Source of the DNA: Chloroflexi bacterium RBG_16_57_11
Lineage (GTDB): Bacteria; Chloroflexota; Anaerolineae; Anaerolineales; UBA4823
Reading direction: 5' to 3'
Length of the DNA stretch: 19,989 nt
NCBI GenBank assembly: GCA_001795165.1
Contig: MGNS01000030.1
Span: 1 to 19,989 of the forward strand
Of this stretch, positions 7,404 to 14,842 are shown piece by piece. How positions within the stretch are numbered: position 1 is the stretch's first letter; each line of letters begins with the position of its first letter. Below the pieces are notes generated by a model. That model worked only from the letters and a program-made list of their open reading frames with translations. It was not told the DNA's origin and did no database searches. Position numbers and translations under genes: made by a program.

Positions 7404-7844
7404 CTACCGGATGTCCTGCAGTGCCCGCCGATACTTTTCAGGCAATTTTTTTGGTTCGGAATAAAAGCAGACGTTTTGGGCAGCCCTTGGAATTACCACT
7501 ACTTTACGGTAAATCTGAGAGCTTGCCTTGACCCTGGTTGGCTGAACCCGGTAGCTAGTCTGTCCCCGTCTGGCGATATACTCCCTCCGGTTGTAACCGC
7601 TACGGCTTTGCTGGTACTCGATCGTCACGCCGTACACGATGCGCCCGGATCGTTTTTTGACCTCGCCAACCGTCCAGCCTTGCACGTCGCCGGCGATGTA
7701 AATCCATTTGACCTTGGGGTAAAGCGCATGACCATCGCCACGTGTTCGCTGCTCCAAGTCGTAAGACACGTACATTTCATCGGCTATGCCCTTGAATTGC
7801 GACTCAGTTGGTCGATAACGGTGATTCTTGATCTCAACAGCCAT
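7404..7844 (-). CDS. Unknown basic protein, partner of the upstream small gene
   Basis: 146 aa, rich in Arg/Lys and Tyr, no Cys cluster, signal peptide or membrane segment. The middle (KVKWIYIAGDVQGWTVGEVK, then YGVTIEYQQSRSGYNRREYI) reads as a run of beta strands. I do not recognise the family. Its start lies 3 bases after the stop of the 101-aa gene upstream, so the two are almost certainly one translation unit. The basic character would suit nucleic-acid binding, which is only a suggestion. Overlapping plus-strand frames (7007-7531, 7476-8006) are shadows. Confidence 0.75.
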   Translation of the reverse strand: MAVEIKNHRYRPTESQFKGIADEMYVSYDLEQRTRGDGHALYPKVKWIYIAGDVQGWTVGEVKKRSGRIVYGVTIEYQQSRSGYNRREYIARRGQTSYRVQPTRVKASSQIYRKVVVIPRAAQNVCFYSEPKKLPEKYRRALQDIR

Positions 7845-7847
7845 ATC

Positions 7848-8153
7848 TCAATCTCCCCATTCTTCGTCATATTCGGCCTCGGTGCCGATTTGCTTGGCGC
7901 GACGGTTGATCTCCCGGGCTGTCTTGCGGAACTCCTCCTCACCCAGCACGCGCAGCGCCTGGGTTTCCCGGCCGAATTTTACCTCCCAGGATGGTGCGTG
8001 GGTTAATGTGATCAGGTAGCCGGCGCGTTTATAAAGCTCCGTCAAGGCTGGACGGGATTTTGCCAGGCCGACATCGCTTCGGATTGCAGTAAAAACTTTT
8101 TCCATATCGGCTTTGTTGTTGATCTCGCCGTAAATCGGTCTTTCTTTAGCCAT
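7848..8153 (-). CDS. Unknown small helical charged protein
   Basis: 101 aa from ATG 8153, with a weak ribosome site (GGAGCAAG). It is highly charged and mostly helical (MEKVFTAIRSDVGLAKSR, EEEFRKTAREINRRAKQIG), with an acidic tail EAEYDEEWGD. No family is recognised. It is first of a two-gene unit with the 146-aa basic protein (3-base gap); the acidic/basic pairing and tight coupling suggest the products may interact (inference). A promoter candidate lies about 90 bases upstream. Confidence 0.72.
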   Translation of the reverse strand: MAKERPIYGEINNKADMEKVFTAIRSDVGLAKSRPALTELYKRAGYLITLTHAPSWEVKFGRETQALRVLGEEEFRKTAREINRRAKQIGTEAEYDEEWGD

Positions 8154-8244
8154 GAGGCTTGCTCCTTATTTGGTTAAAACCTTTCAGCTTGGTGGGCGCA
8201 CGCGGTGCGCCCCTTTCACGAATTCGAACAACCTGCTATATATG

Positions 8245-8310
8245 GTTATATAACAAACATATAAGCATGTCTATCCGGAATTTCCCGATCTGGGGTTAGG
8301 GATCTCCCTA
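8245..8310 (-). promoter_or_regulatory. Promoter candidate for the 8153-7404 gene pair, with upstream palindrome
   Basis: The minus strand has TAGACA (8268-8273), a 17-base spacer and TATAAC (8245-8250), one mismatch each to consensus. Upstream is a palindrome TAGGGA-TC-TCCCTA (8297-8310), an operator candidate; TAGGGAT occurs again near 8347. The 208-base gap is A/T-rich and holds no gene. Confidence 0.45.
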
Positions 8311-8361
8311 CCGCGTATTTATATAAAAACTACTTTCAATGATGTATAGGGATTTAGGTGA

Positions 8362-9102
8362 TTATGCGGCCGGCTGGCGGCCTGCCAGCATCGACTGGAC
8401 CAAGCGCAAGGCCTTCGGGTGGAGCGGCGGCCGCGCTTGTTTGTTGATCCACAGGGGCGCACCAGTCGACATCAGAATGATCGCGGTGAGACGCAGGTAA
8501 TCTTTGAAGAAGGCTGCCGGTCCAGCGTAGCCGAGCAGGGCGTAAAAAGTGGGGTCTTTGGCCTCTGCCCTGGCTTTAAAGCTATGCATCAGCACGCCCA
8601 GATCGATCCGCCTGGCTAGCTCGTCCGATGTGTGGATTACTAGCAGGTTGGGGGCGCCGGGCTGCATCTGGCTCAGCTTGTCCGATAACACGCCCAGCAC
8701 ACGCTCCTGCGCCCGGCGAAGATCGACTCCGGCGCCCTCAGCGGGATCGCCGACTGCCGCAGATTGCACCCGCAGACGGGATACTTCCAGGTTGAAGACC
8801 AGGTTAGCCTTGTAGGTGACGGCGTAGTCGGGTCCGCGCCGGCGCGCGCTGAGGTATGGCTCGTACGCCAGGACCAGGCGGCGGTCGTTGAGCAGGTAAG
8901 CAGCGACCTCTAGCTCGCTGCGCAGGTCCAGGACAGTTTCCGGCTCCAGGGCGACCCGGATCTTCTTGCGGATTTTATCACGGTTGGTTTCGACGAAGGC
9001 GGTGAAGCGTCCAGAGGCTTCCAGCCATTGCCTCAGCTCGCCGGAAAGCTGGTGTGGTTGCCCGTCAAACAGGTAGGCGATCAGATCGGTCTGTTTCGTC
9101 AC
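8362..9102 (-). CDS. Unknown protein, possible PD-(D/E)XK nuclease-like fold
   Basis: 246 aa from a GTG at 9102. No family is recognised with confidence. The central part (SELEVAAYLLNDRRLVLAYE about 62-81, then RRRGPDYAVTYKANLVFNLE and VSRLR about 87-111) follows the E...GPD...ExK layout of restriction-endonuclease-like folds, but the last motif reads LEVSR instead of the usual E-x-K, so activity is doubtful. The C-terminal half is helical. No signal peptide. A -10 box TATAAT sits 6 bases before the GTG with no proper ribosome site, suggesting a leaderless transcript. Confidence 0.72.
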   Translation of the reverse strand: MTKQTDLIAYLFDGQPHQLSGELRQWLEASGRFTAFVETNRDKIRKKIRVALEPETVLDLRSELEVAAYLLNDRRLVLAYEPYLSARRRGPDYAVTYKANLVFNLEVSRLRVQSAAVGDPAEGAGVDLRRAQERVLGVLSDKLSQMQPGAPNLLVIHTSDELARRIDLGVLMHSFKARAEAKDPTFYALLGYAGPAAFFKDYLRLTAIILMSTGAPLWINKQARPPLHPKALRLVQSMLAGRQPAA

Positions 9103-9108
9103 CCTTGT

Positions 9109-9114
9109 ATTATA
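9109..9114 (-). promoter_or_regulatory. -10 box placing transcription start at the GTG of the 9102 gene
   Basis: A perfect TATAAT on the minus strand is separated from the GTG start (9102-9100) by six bases, so the expected transcription start is the first base of the start codon. No good -35 box is seen upstream. Confidence 0.45.
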
Positions 9115-9152
9115 AAGTGAACGGTTGGCAGGATCGACGCCATCAACGATAT

Positions 9153-9202
9153 CAGGTGCGATGCACTTCGTGCGAACGAAGTTCGCCAGTGCGTCGCACC
9201 TG
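9153..9202. repeat. 50-bp palindromic repeat element, copy 1
   Basis: Outer arms CAGGTGCGATGCACT (9153-9167) and AGTGCGTCGCACCTG (9188-9202) pair with one mismatch. Inside is GCGAAC-gaa-GTTCGC (9172-9186), so the whole unit folds into one hairpin with a small bulge. A diverged partial copy is at 11367-11401. It lies between two divergent genes. The rest of the 9103-9391 gap holds the -10 box at 9109 and the palindrome at 9289. Confidence 0.75.
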
Positions 9203-9288
9203 GCATAATCTTGAGATGATCCTTATCATTTTCTTCATACTTTCTAAAAGATTCCTGCACAGTCATTCGGTATACTTGTTTATTGAAC

Positions 9289-9302
9289 GACCTATTTAGG
9301 TC
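9289..9302. promoter_or_regulatory. Palindrome GACCTA-TT-TAGGTC upstream of the dioxygenase
   Basis: A 14-base palindrome with perfect 6-base arms, directly downstream of TTGAAC (9283-9288, -35-like) and about 90 bases before the dioxygenase start. The -10 is unclear (TATGAT at 9303 is too close for a standard spacer). Operator role inferred. Confidence 0.35.
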
Positions 9303-9391
9303 TATGATATCTAATATTCGAAAGGTAATTTGGGCCAGGATTTCCCTCTTGATGGTGGGATCGATCCTGGATGCCGATGGAGGTAATGGTA

Positions 9392-10204
9392 ATGGACAAC
9401 GATGATCGACCGGTAGGACGTATTCTCAGCCGGAGGGAGTTTTTGACTCTGATGGCCGCGGCCGGAGGTGGAATTCTGGCAGCTTGCACGGGGTTGGAGA
9501 GCCAATCCACGCCGACGCAAGCCAATCGGCTGGTGGTAAGCCCTCCGATTCCAGCCACACAAGTGATAATGGCAACCGAATCTGCAAATATGCCGGTCTG
9601 CGTCGTACGACCGGAGATGACGGAAGGTCCTTATTTCCTGGATGACCAGCTCGACCGGTCAGATATCCGGGTCGAGCCGTCGAATGGCTCGATTGTGGAA
9701 GGTATGCCGCTGGTTCTGACGTTCAACGTGACCCAGGTTGGCAGCGATGGCTGCGCACCGCTTGCGGGAGCCGTGGTGGACATCTGGCACTGCGATGCAC
9801 AGGGAGTTTATTCGGGTTTCACGGATCAGGCGGAAGGGTTCGTTACTGAAGGGATGCAGTTCCTGCGCGGCTACCAGGTAACAGATGAGAACGGCACGGT
9901 CCAATTCACCACGATTTACCCTGGCTGGTATACAGGTCGGGCAGTTCATATTCACTTTAAAATCCGCACTGAGGCCGCCACGGCGAGCGGCTATGAGTTC
10001 ACCTCGCAGCTTTTCTTAGACGACGACCTGACCGACCAGGTGCACGCCCAGGCGCCATATGCCGTAAAAGGCCAGCGCGACCGGCGCAACGCCGATGACG
10101 GGATCTACCAAAACGGAGGCGACCAACTATTACTCGACGCAACAAGCGAAAATGGTGGCTACAAAGCGGTTTTTAATATCGGCCTGGACCTGTCGAATGC
10201 TTAG
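9392..10204 (+). CDS. Exported intradiol ring-cleavage dioxygenase (Tat lipoprotein)
   Basis: 270 aa from ATG 9392, chosen because GGAGG ends 8 bases upstream; in-frame ATGs at 9371, 9377 and 9386 would add up to 7 residues. A twin-arginine signal (SRREFLTLMAAAGGGILAAC) ends in a lipobox Cys, so the enzyme should be exported folded and lipid-anchored. The body matches the protocatechuate/catechol intradiol dioxygenase family: TEGPYFLDDQLDRSDIR, the VDIWHCDAQGVYSGF block, and YPGWYTGRAVHIHF. The non-haem Fe(III) ligands are Tyr140, Tyr180, His186 and His188 in this numbering. The family opens catechol-type aromatic rings between the hydroxyls; the substrate here is unknown. It is the only complete plus-strand gene, in a zone with gene remnants and repeats, so acquisition by transfer is plausible. 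Confidence 0.92.
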   Translation: MDNDDRPVGRILSRREFLTLMAAAGGGILAACTGLESQSTPTQANRLVVSPPIPATQVIMATESANMPVCVVRPEMTEGPYFLDDQLDRSDIRVEPSNGSIVEGMPLVLTFNVTQVGSDGCAPLAGAVVDIWHCDAQGVYSGFTDQAEGFVTEGMQFLRGYQVTDENGTVQFTTIYPGWYTGRAVHIHFKIRTEAATASGYEFTSQLFLDDDLTDQVHAQAPYAVKGQRDRRNADDGIYQNGGDQLLLDATSENGGYKAVFNIGLDLSNA

Positions 10205-10365
10205 ACCGGTCGCCGGGTAACCACTTAGCAGCTCGTTTAAAGCGACCCAACCAACCGCAAAATTTTTATACCACGGGCTGGTCGAGGTTGGGCAATCCTC
10301 CACTCTCTGGAAATTTCCCCGAATGACCCGGTCACTCAGGAAGTGGTCGGCAGGCGTCTGGAAAA

Positions 10366-10542
10366 ATGATCAACTTTCCGTTTGCCCGCCTGGCTGCCGA
10401 GATGATTGATGCAGTTCTCTCCAATAACCGCGTTGTAATTATGCCAGGGCAGCAGCATATTGCCACGGATACCAATACTGAGTTGTTTATAGGAGAGGCG
10501 CTGAGGTTTCTGTTAGGTAAGGATTTTTTTCAAGTTGCGTAA
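10366..10542 (+). pseudogene. C-terminal remnant of an alpha/beta hydrolase
   Basis: A 58-codon frame (ATG 10366, TAA 10540-10542) encodes FARLAAEMIDAVLSNNRVVI followed by MPGQQHIATDTNTELF and EALRFLLG. This matches the last strand and helix of alpha/beta hydrolases, with the catalytic His in PGQQH and the usual xxxDTxxELFxxEVLRFL end. The nucleophile and acid parts are absent, and the same frame upstream of the ATG does not look like a hydrolase, so it is a fragment. No convincing ribosome site. Its end overlaps the 3' end of the convergent reductase gene by 13 bases. Confidence 0.6.
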
Positions 10543-11087
10543 TGCAGCAAAACGTTTCCAGACTTAAAATTCCTCGTATCTAACAGCTTTAGGTTAATGT
10601 TTTGGACATCTTTAAACAGTGGCTTTCCGGTTCCGACAACAACCGGAGTAACTATAATCAAATATTCGTCGATTAATCCTCGATTCGTGAGCTGTTGCAC
10701 AATTGAGCCGCTGCCAAATATGGTTATGTCAGGGCCTGCCCCTTGTTTTAGCATCTCCACTTCACCCACGATACCGTCGTGAACCAGTTTCGTATTCACC
10801 CAGGTAACTTCTTCCAGAGTTTTCGAAAAAACCACTTTGTTCATCTGATTTAATTCATTGGCTATAATCCGGGCTTCCTCGGGAGCATCTGGATCCATCG
10901 CTATGGGTGGCCAATAACTTTCAAACATCTGATAGGTTACCCTGCCCAATAAAAGCGTGTCAGGTTGCATCATCTCATGCGCGGCCTGGTCAACTTCGGG
11001 ATCATGGATGAACCAATCGATTTCTCCATTTAGCCCAGCGAAAAAGCCGTCGAGAGAAATTCTATTCAACATAACAATTTTTCTCAT
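10530..11087 (-). CDS. RibD C-terminal/dihydrofolate-reductase-like protein
   Basis: 185 aa from ATG 11087, chosen because GGAG lies 7 bases upstream; a longer frame to 11123 adds 12 unlikely residues. It begins MRKIVMLNRISLDGFFAG, typical of the small RibD_C/DHFR-like reductases, followed by DTLLLGRVTYQMFESYW and the NADPH-binding block IFGSGSIVQQLTNRGLIDEY, ending in VVVGTGKPLFKD. These proteins share the fold of dihydrofolate reductase and riboflavin reductase and probably use NADPH; the substrate is not predictable. A TATAAT at 11144-11149 may be its -10 box. Single gene between two gene remnants. Confidence 0.9.
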   Translation of the reverse strand: MRKIVMLNRISLDGFFAGLNGEIDWFIHDPEVDQAAHEMMQPDTLLLGRVTYQMFESYWPPIAMDPDAPEEARIIANELNQMNKVVFSKTLEEVTWVNTKLVHDGIVGEVEMLKQGAGPDITIFGSGSIVQQLTNRGLIDEYLIIVTPVVVGTGKPLFKDVQNINLKLLDTRNFKSGNVLLHYAT

Positions 11088-11212
11088 ATCAATCTCCTTA
11101 TAGTCATCAAAATGCCCTGCCATAATTCAGAGAATACATATCAATTATAGCTCATTAGTTCTGTGATTAAAGATATGCCTTCTGCGGTAGTCACTCTAGC
11201 TAGGATTGTGAC

Positions 11213-11476
11213 GTGGTCGTTACGGACGATACACTCTCGGTAGATTTGGAGGGTGGCCGCAGCATTTCTGTGCCAAATGGTTGGTACCCGCGCCTGGCGT
11301 ACAGAACGCACTCTGAGATAAAAAATTTCCGTTTCAATAGGGCGGGGTCCGGCATCCACTTGCGAGAAGTGCGATGCCCTGGCAATCTTCGTTCGGACGA
11401 ACGAAACTCGCTTGAAAGAGAGTCGCAACTTACTTGTGCCCCTGGTCTACGGAGCGTCGTTTCCTCACGCGATTGA
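11213..11476 (+). pseudogene. DUF2442-type protein remnant, C-terminus replaced
   Basis: From the GTG at 11213 the first 53 codons (to 11371) match DUF2442: VTDDTLSVDLEGGRSISVPN, then GWYPRLAYRTHSEI and GSGIHLRE, where the family has 'IPLAWYPRL' and 'GIHWPxLDEDISVEGLL'. The conserved C-terminal WPxLDEDIS part is missing. Instead the frame runs through a diverged copy of the palindromic repeat (from 11367) and on to 11476 with unrelated sequence. The start is also doubtful: an in-frame TAG lies at 11201-11203 with no ribosome site. DUF2442 proteins often sit beside DUF4160-type partners in toxin-antitoxin-like pairs; none is seen here. Confidence 0.6.
11367..11401 (+). repeat. Palindromic repeat element, diverged partial copy 2
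   Basis: Aligned without gaps to the reverse strand of 9167-9201, 29 of 35 bases are identical. The shared part includes CTTCGTTCG and GACGAA-like ends, and here forms its own small palindrome TTCGTTCG-ga-CGAACGAA (11388-11405). It begins just where the DUF2442 similarity ends. Confidence 0.6.
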
Positions 11477-11490
11477 GGTATGGAGGATTC

Positions 11491-13179
11491 TCAAGAAAGC
11501 AAATTCCCATAGCATTTGCGCAGCGCCATATCCAGGGTATGTTTTCTCACCATCTCAGAAACGGCATCCTGGCTGATCATCCCGCTTGAAGGCGGGTGAG
11601 CATGGTGGCCATTATCACCCAATAACAAGAGCATATCCGGATCGTGCTGCAGGTTAACGTCGTAAGGCGATTCCTCTTCAGGCACTAAAATCGCTTCTCT
11701 GTTGATAATCCCGTCAGGCGGTAAGCGCTCTTCGATCAGCCGCTCGTTGGCGTCGTAATACCCCTGCTCGATCTCAAATAATCGCGGCAGGTAGCGTTTT
11801 TCGATATCGGCGATGATCTCACGGTGAGCCAGGGCAGCGAACAATCGCTCCACGCCGGCTTGCAGGTTGCCATTGCGAACGGCATCCAGCGCCCTGCCGG
11901 GGTTATTGAACAGACGATAGGCGCGGATGTATTCTTTTTGCAGGGTGCTGGGCTTCATCTGTTTGGGGAAAATGGTGACGTGGTTCCCGCTGCCGAAGTC
12001 GTAATCCAGCAGGATCATGCGCCGGCGAGGAACCACTCCAGGCTTGCGGGTGGGCATGGCGGATAGTGGGAAAATATTGATATTGTCGATGCCATTACGC
12101 CGCGCCGCGTCCATCGATTGGCGGATCGTTTCCACCGTGTCATCGTCCGAGCCGATGATGAAAGAGCCGGAGATACGCAGGTCGTGCTCCTTGATGACCT
12201 TGATCGACTCGATGATACGCTTCGCCGTCTGGTGTTTTTCGAAGCTTTGCAAGGTGCTGTCATTGAAGGATTCGAAGCCGATGAACAGGGGGTCGAAATT
12301 GGCCTGCTTGAGCAGCCCCAAGAACTCGGGGTCCTTGTAAATCTCCAGGCGGCAGAAGGCGAAGCAGCGAAACTGGAGGCCTTCTGCGATAATACGCCGG
12401 AGAAGTTTTTTGGCGTGCTCCCGGTAGCCGCCGAAATAGTTATCCACGAACATGAACCGCCGGCAATCGCTCTCGTCGATCTTGGTCTTGATCTCGGTGA
12501 TCACGCTGTCGATGCTGCGCACCCGGTAGGTGTGAGCGTTGTACATCATGGGCACGATACAGAACGAACAGGCGTACGGGCAGCCGCGCGAGGTTTGCAC
12601 GACGTGCATCTGCATTTTGCCGCGCAGCAACAATTTCCAGCGGTTGAGCTCTTTCCAGCCGTGCACCAGCGACAGATCGGGAATGGTGTCGATGTTCGCC
12701 ACCATTGGCCGGTCTGGGGTATGGATATACTCTGTTTCGTCGACCTTGTAGGATATACCAGGCACCGTGCGAAGATCGTGACCGCGCTGCAAAGCGTCCA
12801 ATAGATCTGGCAAGCTCTCATCGCCTTCCTGACGGACGACGAAGTCACAGCGTTTCAGCATATCCTCGGGCACGGCAGTGGGCAGGGTCCCGCCGATGAC
12901 CGTCACCGCACCCGGGTTGTTGGCTTTGATTCGCCGGATGAATTCAAACGTGCGGTTCGCAGTACAGGCCAGGGTTTGGAAGCACACCGCCTGCGAGCTA
13001 TAGACAAATTCCCAATCGATTGGCTTGACGATCTCGAAAAATACACGCACTTCATAGCCGCGTTCTTTCAAGATTGTGCCGATTAACGGCAGACCCCAGA
13101 AGAGCATCACCAGGTAATGGCTGGCGCCCAATGGTACAGTCGGCTTGGGGGCAATCAGGCTGATGCGACGGATTTCCAT
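11491..13179 (-). CDS. B12-binding-type radical SAM enzyme (second of tandem pair)
   Basis: 562 aa from ATG 13179, aligning with the paralogue upstream (both begin MEI[RK]RIS) and preceded by GGGAG; a GTG at 13185 would add 2 residues. The N-terminal 120 residues have the Rossmann layout of a cobalamin-binding domain (LPLIGTILKERGYEVRVF, VTVIGGTLPTAVPEDML, FVVRQEGDESLPDLLDAL) but no DxHxxG, so base-off B12 binding is uncertain. The radical SAM core follows, with the 4Fe-4S motif CPYACSFC (Cys200, 204, 207). Later blocks include FIGFESFNDSTL and LRISGSFIIGSDDDTVETIR. The C-terminal 170 residues are family-specific, with a His-rich stretch GDNGHHAHPP; no second Fe-S cluster. It starts 5 bases after the paralogue's stop. 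Substrate unknown; a lipid is inferred from the acyltransferase in the operon. Confidence 0.93.
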   Translation of the reverse strand: MEIRRISLIAPKPTVPLGASHYLVMLFWGLPLIGTILKERGYEVRVFFEIVKPIDWEFVYSSQAVCFQTLACTANRTFEFIRRIKANNPGAVTVIGGTLPTAVPEDMLKRCDFVVRQEGDESLPDLLDALQRGHDLRTVPGISYKVDETEYIHTPDRPMVANIDTIPDLSLVHGWKELNRWKLLLRGKMQMHVVQTSRGCPYACSFCIVPMMYNAHTYRVRSIDSVITEIKTKIDESDCRRFMFVDNYFGGYREHAKKLLRRIIAEGLQFRCFAFCRLEIYKDPEFLGLLKQANFDPLFIGFESFNDSTLQSFEKHQTAKRIIESIKVIKEHDLRISGSFIIGSDDDTVETIRQSMDAARRNGIDNINIFPLSAMPTRKPGVVPRRRMILLDYDFGSGNHVTIFPKQMKPSTLQKEYIRAYRLFNNPGRALDAVRNGNLQAGVERLFAALAHREIIADIEKRYLPRLFEIEQGYYDANERLIEERLPPDGIINREAILVPEEESPYDVNLQHDPDMLLLLGDNGHHAHPPSSGMISQDAVSEMVRKHTLDMALRKCYGNLLS

Positions 13180-13184
13180 GTTCA

Positions 13185-14831
13185 CTAGTCTCCCATCTGA
13201 ACCATTACGGGCAGCGGCTCCAATTCAATACCGGTCTCCCGACCGGCGGTATTCTTACCATACCCGGCTGGCACGCGCACCTGCCCGGTGGGGATCATCA
13301 TCATCGGTGGGTGGACGACGTTCGCCTGCACCTCCGGCAGCCAGGGACGAATCGTGTCGGGTGGGAAGATGCCTTCACCCAACTTTGCCTCGATCAGATG
13401 ATCCTCATCGTCATACATCCCTTGCTCCATTTTCTCCAAATAATGTACGTGATCCTTCCAGTGTTTGGACATGCTCATAAAGAGGGGGAAGTGGCTCAAC
13501 TTGTAATACAGCTCATGGAAATTCAGCTCCTTGATGTCATCCAGGATCTTGTGCAGATAAAAGCGCCGCATACCGTTGTTCATCTCCCTTTGAAGGACGG
13601 AGGGGCGCATGTTTTTTGGAAAGTAAAATACGAAAGTGCCGTTGCCGTAATCATAGTCGCGGATGACCATGCGGTTATATGGCACCAGGCCAGGACTGCT
13701 CAGGTTGGGGAATTCCATCAGAGAAAACCCAATATAGTTGTGGACCCCATATTTGAGCGCCACGTCGACAGTCTCGCGCGTTGTCTTCACGGTGTCGACG
13801 TCGGTGCCCAGAACGAATGAGCCCGAGATGCGCAGCTTATATTTCTTGATCGTCGTGAGCGCCTCGATAACCTGGTCGCGGCTCTGATGCTTGTTGTAAT
13901 AATCCAGGCTGGCGTTGTTGAAGGATTCCAGCCCGATATGCAAATTGGTTATGCCAACATCTTCCATCAATTTGAGGATATCTTCGTGTTTGTAGACTTC
14001 GATGCGGGTAAACACCAGACACCAGGAAAAGCGAATGCCTTCTTCTTTCATGCGAAGTAGCAGCTCACGGGTGTAGCGCGGGTTGGCTACAAAGTGGTTA
14101 TCAACGAATAGAAATTTGTCGCTCTCCGAATACGCCATGCGGTCCTTGATCTCCTGGATCAGGCTGTCGATCGAGCGCATTCGGTATCCCACGCCGAGCT
14201 GGCGGATGCCATAGCAAAACGAGCAGGTGAACGGGCAGCCGCGGGTGGCCTGGATGACATTTAACACTTTACTACCCATCAATTTCAACTTCCATGGCGG
14301 GTCGCTCTTGAAAAGGTGGATCAGCGACATATCCAGCGGGACATCGATATCTTCAACAAATGGGCGGTCCTCGTTATGAATGATCTTGCCGCCCATTTTA
14401 TAAGAGATGCCCTGTACGGTGCTGAGATCGCGGCCGGTTTGGAGGGCGTCTAGCAAGTCAAGCAGGGTCACATCGCCTTCCTTGCGCACAACGTAATCGC
14501 AGAAACGCAAAGTATCTTCTGGCATTTCGGATGGGTGCGTTCCCCCGGTAATCGTCACGATGTCCGGGTTGTGGGCTTTGATGCGCGCAGAATGTTGCAT
14601 CACACGCCGGACGGTACAGGTCATAGTGTAAAGGCCGACTACATCTGAGCTGAGGATAAAATCCCAGTCCATCGGATACAGGCGTTCCTCGAACACTTTG
14701 ACCTCATAGCCGTGATTATTCAAAATGGTGGCAATGATTAATGGACCGAAAACGGGCATGATGTCGTGATAGCTTCCCCCAACTGGGATGTTCGGCTCGG
14801 AAGAGATGATGCTGATCCGCTTGATCTCCAT
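13185..14831 (-). CDS. B12-binding-type radical SAM enzyme (first of tandem pair)
   Basis: 548 aa from ATG 14831, with a strong ribosome site (AGGAGG, 7 bases upstream). The layout equals the downstream paralogue: cobalamin-type Rossmann domain (GPLIIATILNNHGYEVKVF, VTITGGTHPSEMPEDTL, YVVRKEGDVTLLDLLDAL; no DxHxxG), then the radical SAM core with CPFTCSFC (Cys199, 203, 206), NLHIGLESFNNASLDYYNKH and LRISGSFVLGTDVDTVKT. Unlike its partner it has Tyr after the last cluster Cys (SFCYG), the common BchE-like form. The C-terminus is Pro-rich and family-specific. It lies 11 bases after the acyltransferase stop and 5 bases before the second radical SAM start. Related B12 radical SAM enzymes methylate or cyclise unactivated carbons of lipids, hopanoids, pigments and antibiotics; the reaction here is unknown. 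Confidence 0.94.
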   Translation of the reverse strand: MEIKRISIISSEPNIPVGGSYHDIMPVFGPLIIATILNNHGYEVKVFEERLYPMDWDFILSSDVVGLYTMTCTVRRVMQHSARIKAHNPDIVTITGGTHPSEMPEDTLRFCDYVVRKEGDVTLLDLLDALQTGRDLSTVQGISYKMGGKIIHNEDRPFVEDIDVPLDMSLIHLFKSDPPWKLKLMGSKVLNVIQATRGCPFTCSFCYGIRQLGVGYRMRSIDSLIQEIKDRMAYSESDKFLFVDNHFVANPRYTRELLLRMKEEGIRFSWCLVFTRIEVYKHEDILKLMEDVGITNLHIGLESFNNASLDYYNKHQSRDQVIEALTTIKKYKLRISGSFVLGTDVDTVKTTRETVDVALKYGVHNYIGFSLMEFPNLSSPGLVPYNRMVIRDYDYGNGTFVFYFPKNMRPSVLQREMNNGMRRFYLHKILDDIKELNFHELYYKLSHFPLFMSMSKHWKDHVHYLEKMEQGMYDDEDHLIEAKLGEGIFPPDTIRPWLPEVQANVVHPPMMMIPTGQVRVPAGYGKNTAGRETGIELEPLPVMVQMGD

Positions 14832-14842
14832 GTCTATACCTC

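Noticed and set aside
7007..8006. Two overlapping plus-strand frames of 174 and 176 aa
   Set aside because: They lie opposite the PRC-barrel gene and the unknown gene pair, which have better coupling and composition.
11141..11428. 95-aa minus-strand frame
   Set aside because: Opposite the DUF2442 remnant, which shows family motifs; this frame shows none.
12118..12804. 228-aa plus-strand frame
   Set aside because: Antisense shadow of the radical SAM gene; low-complexity, no ribosome site.
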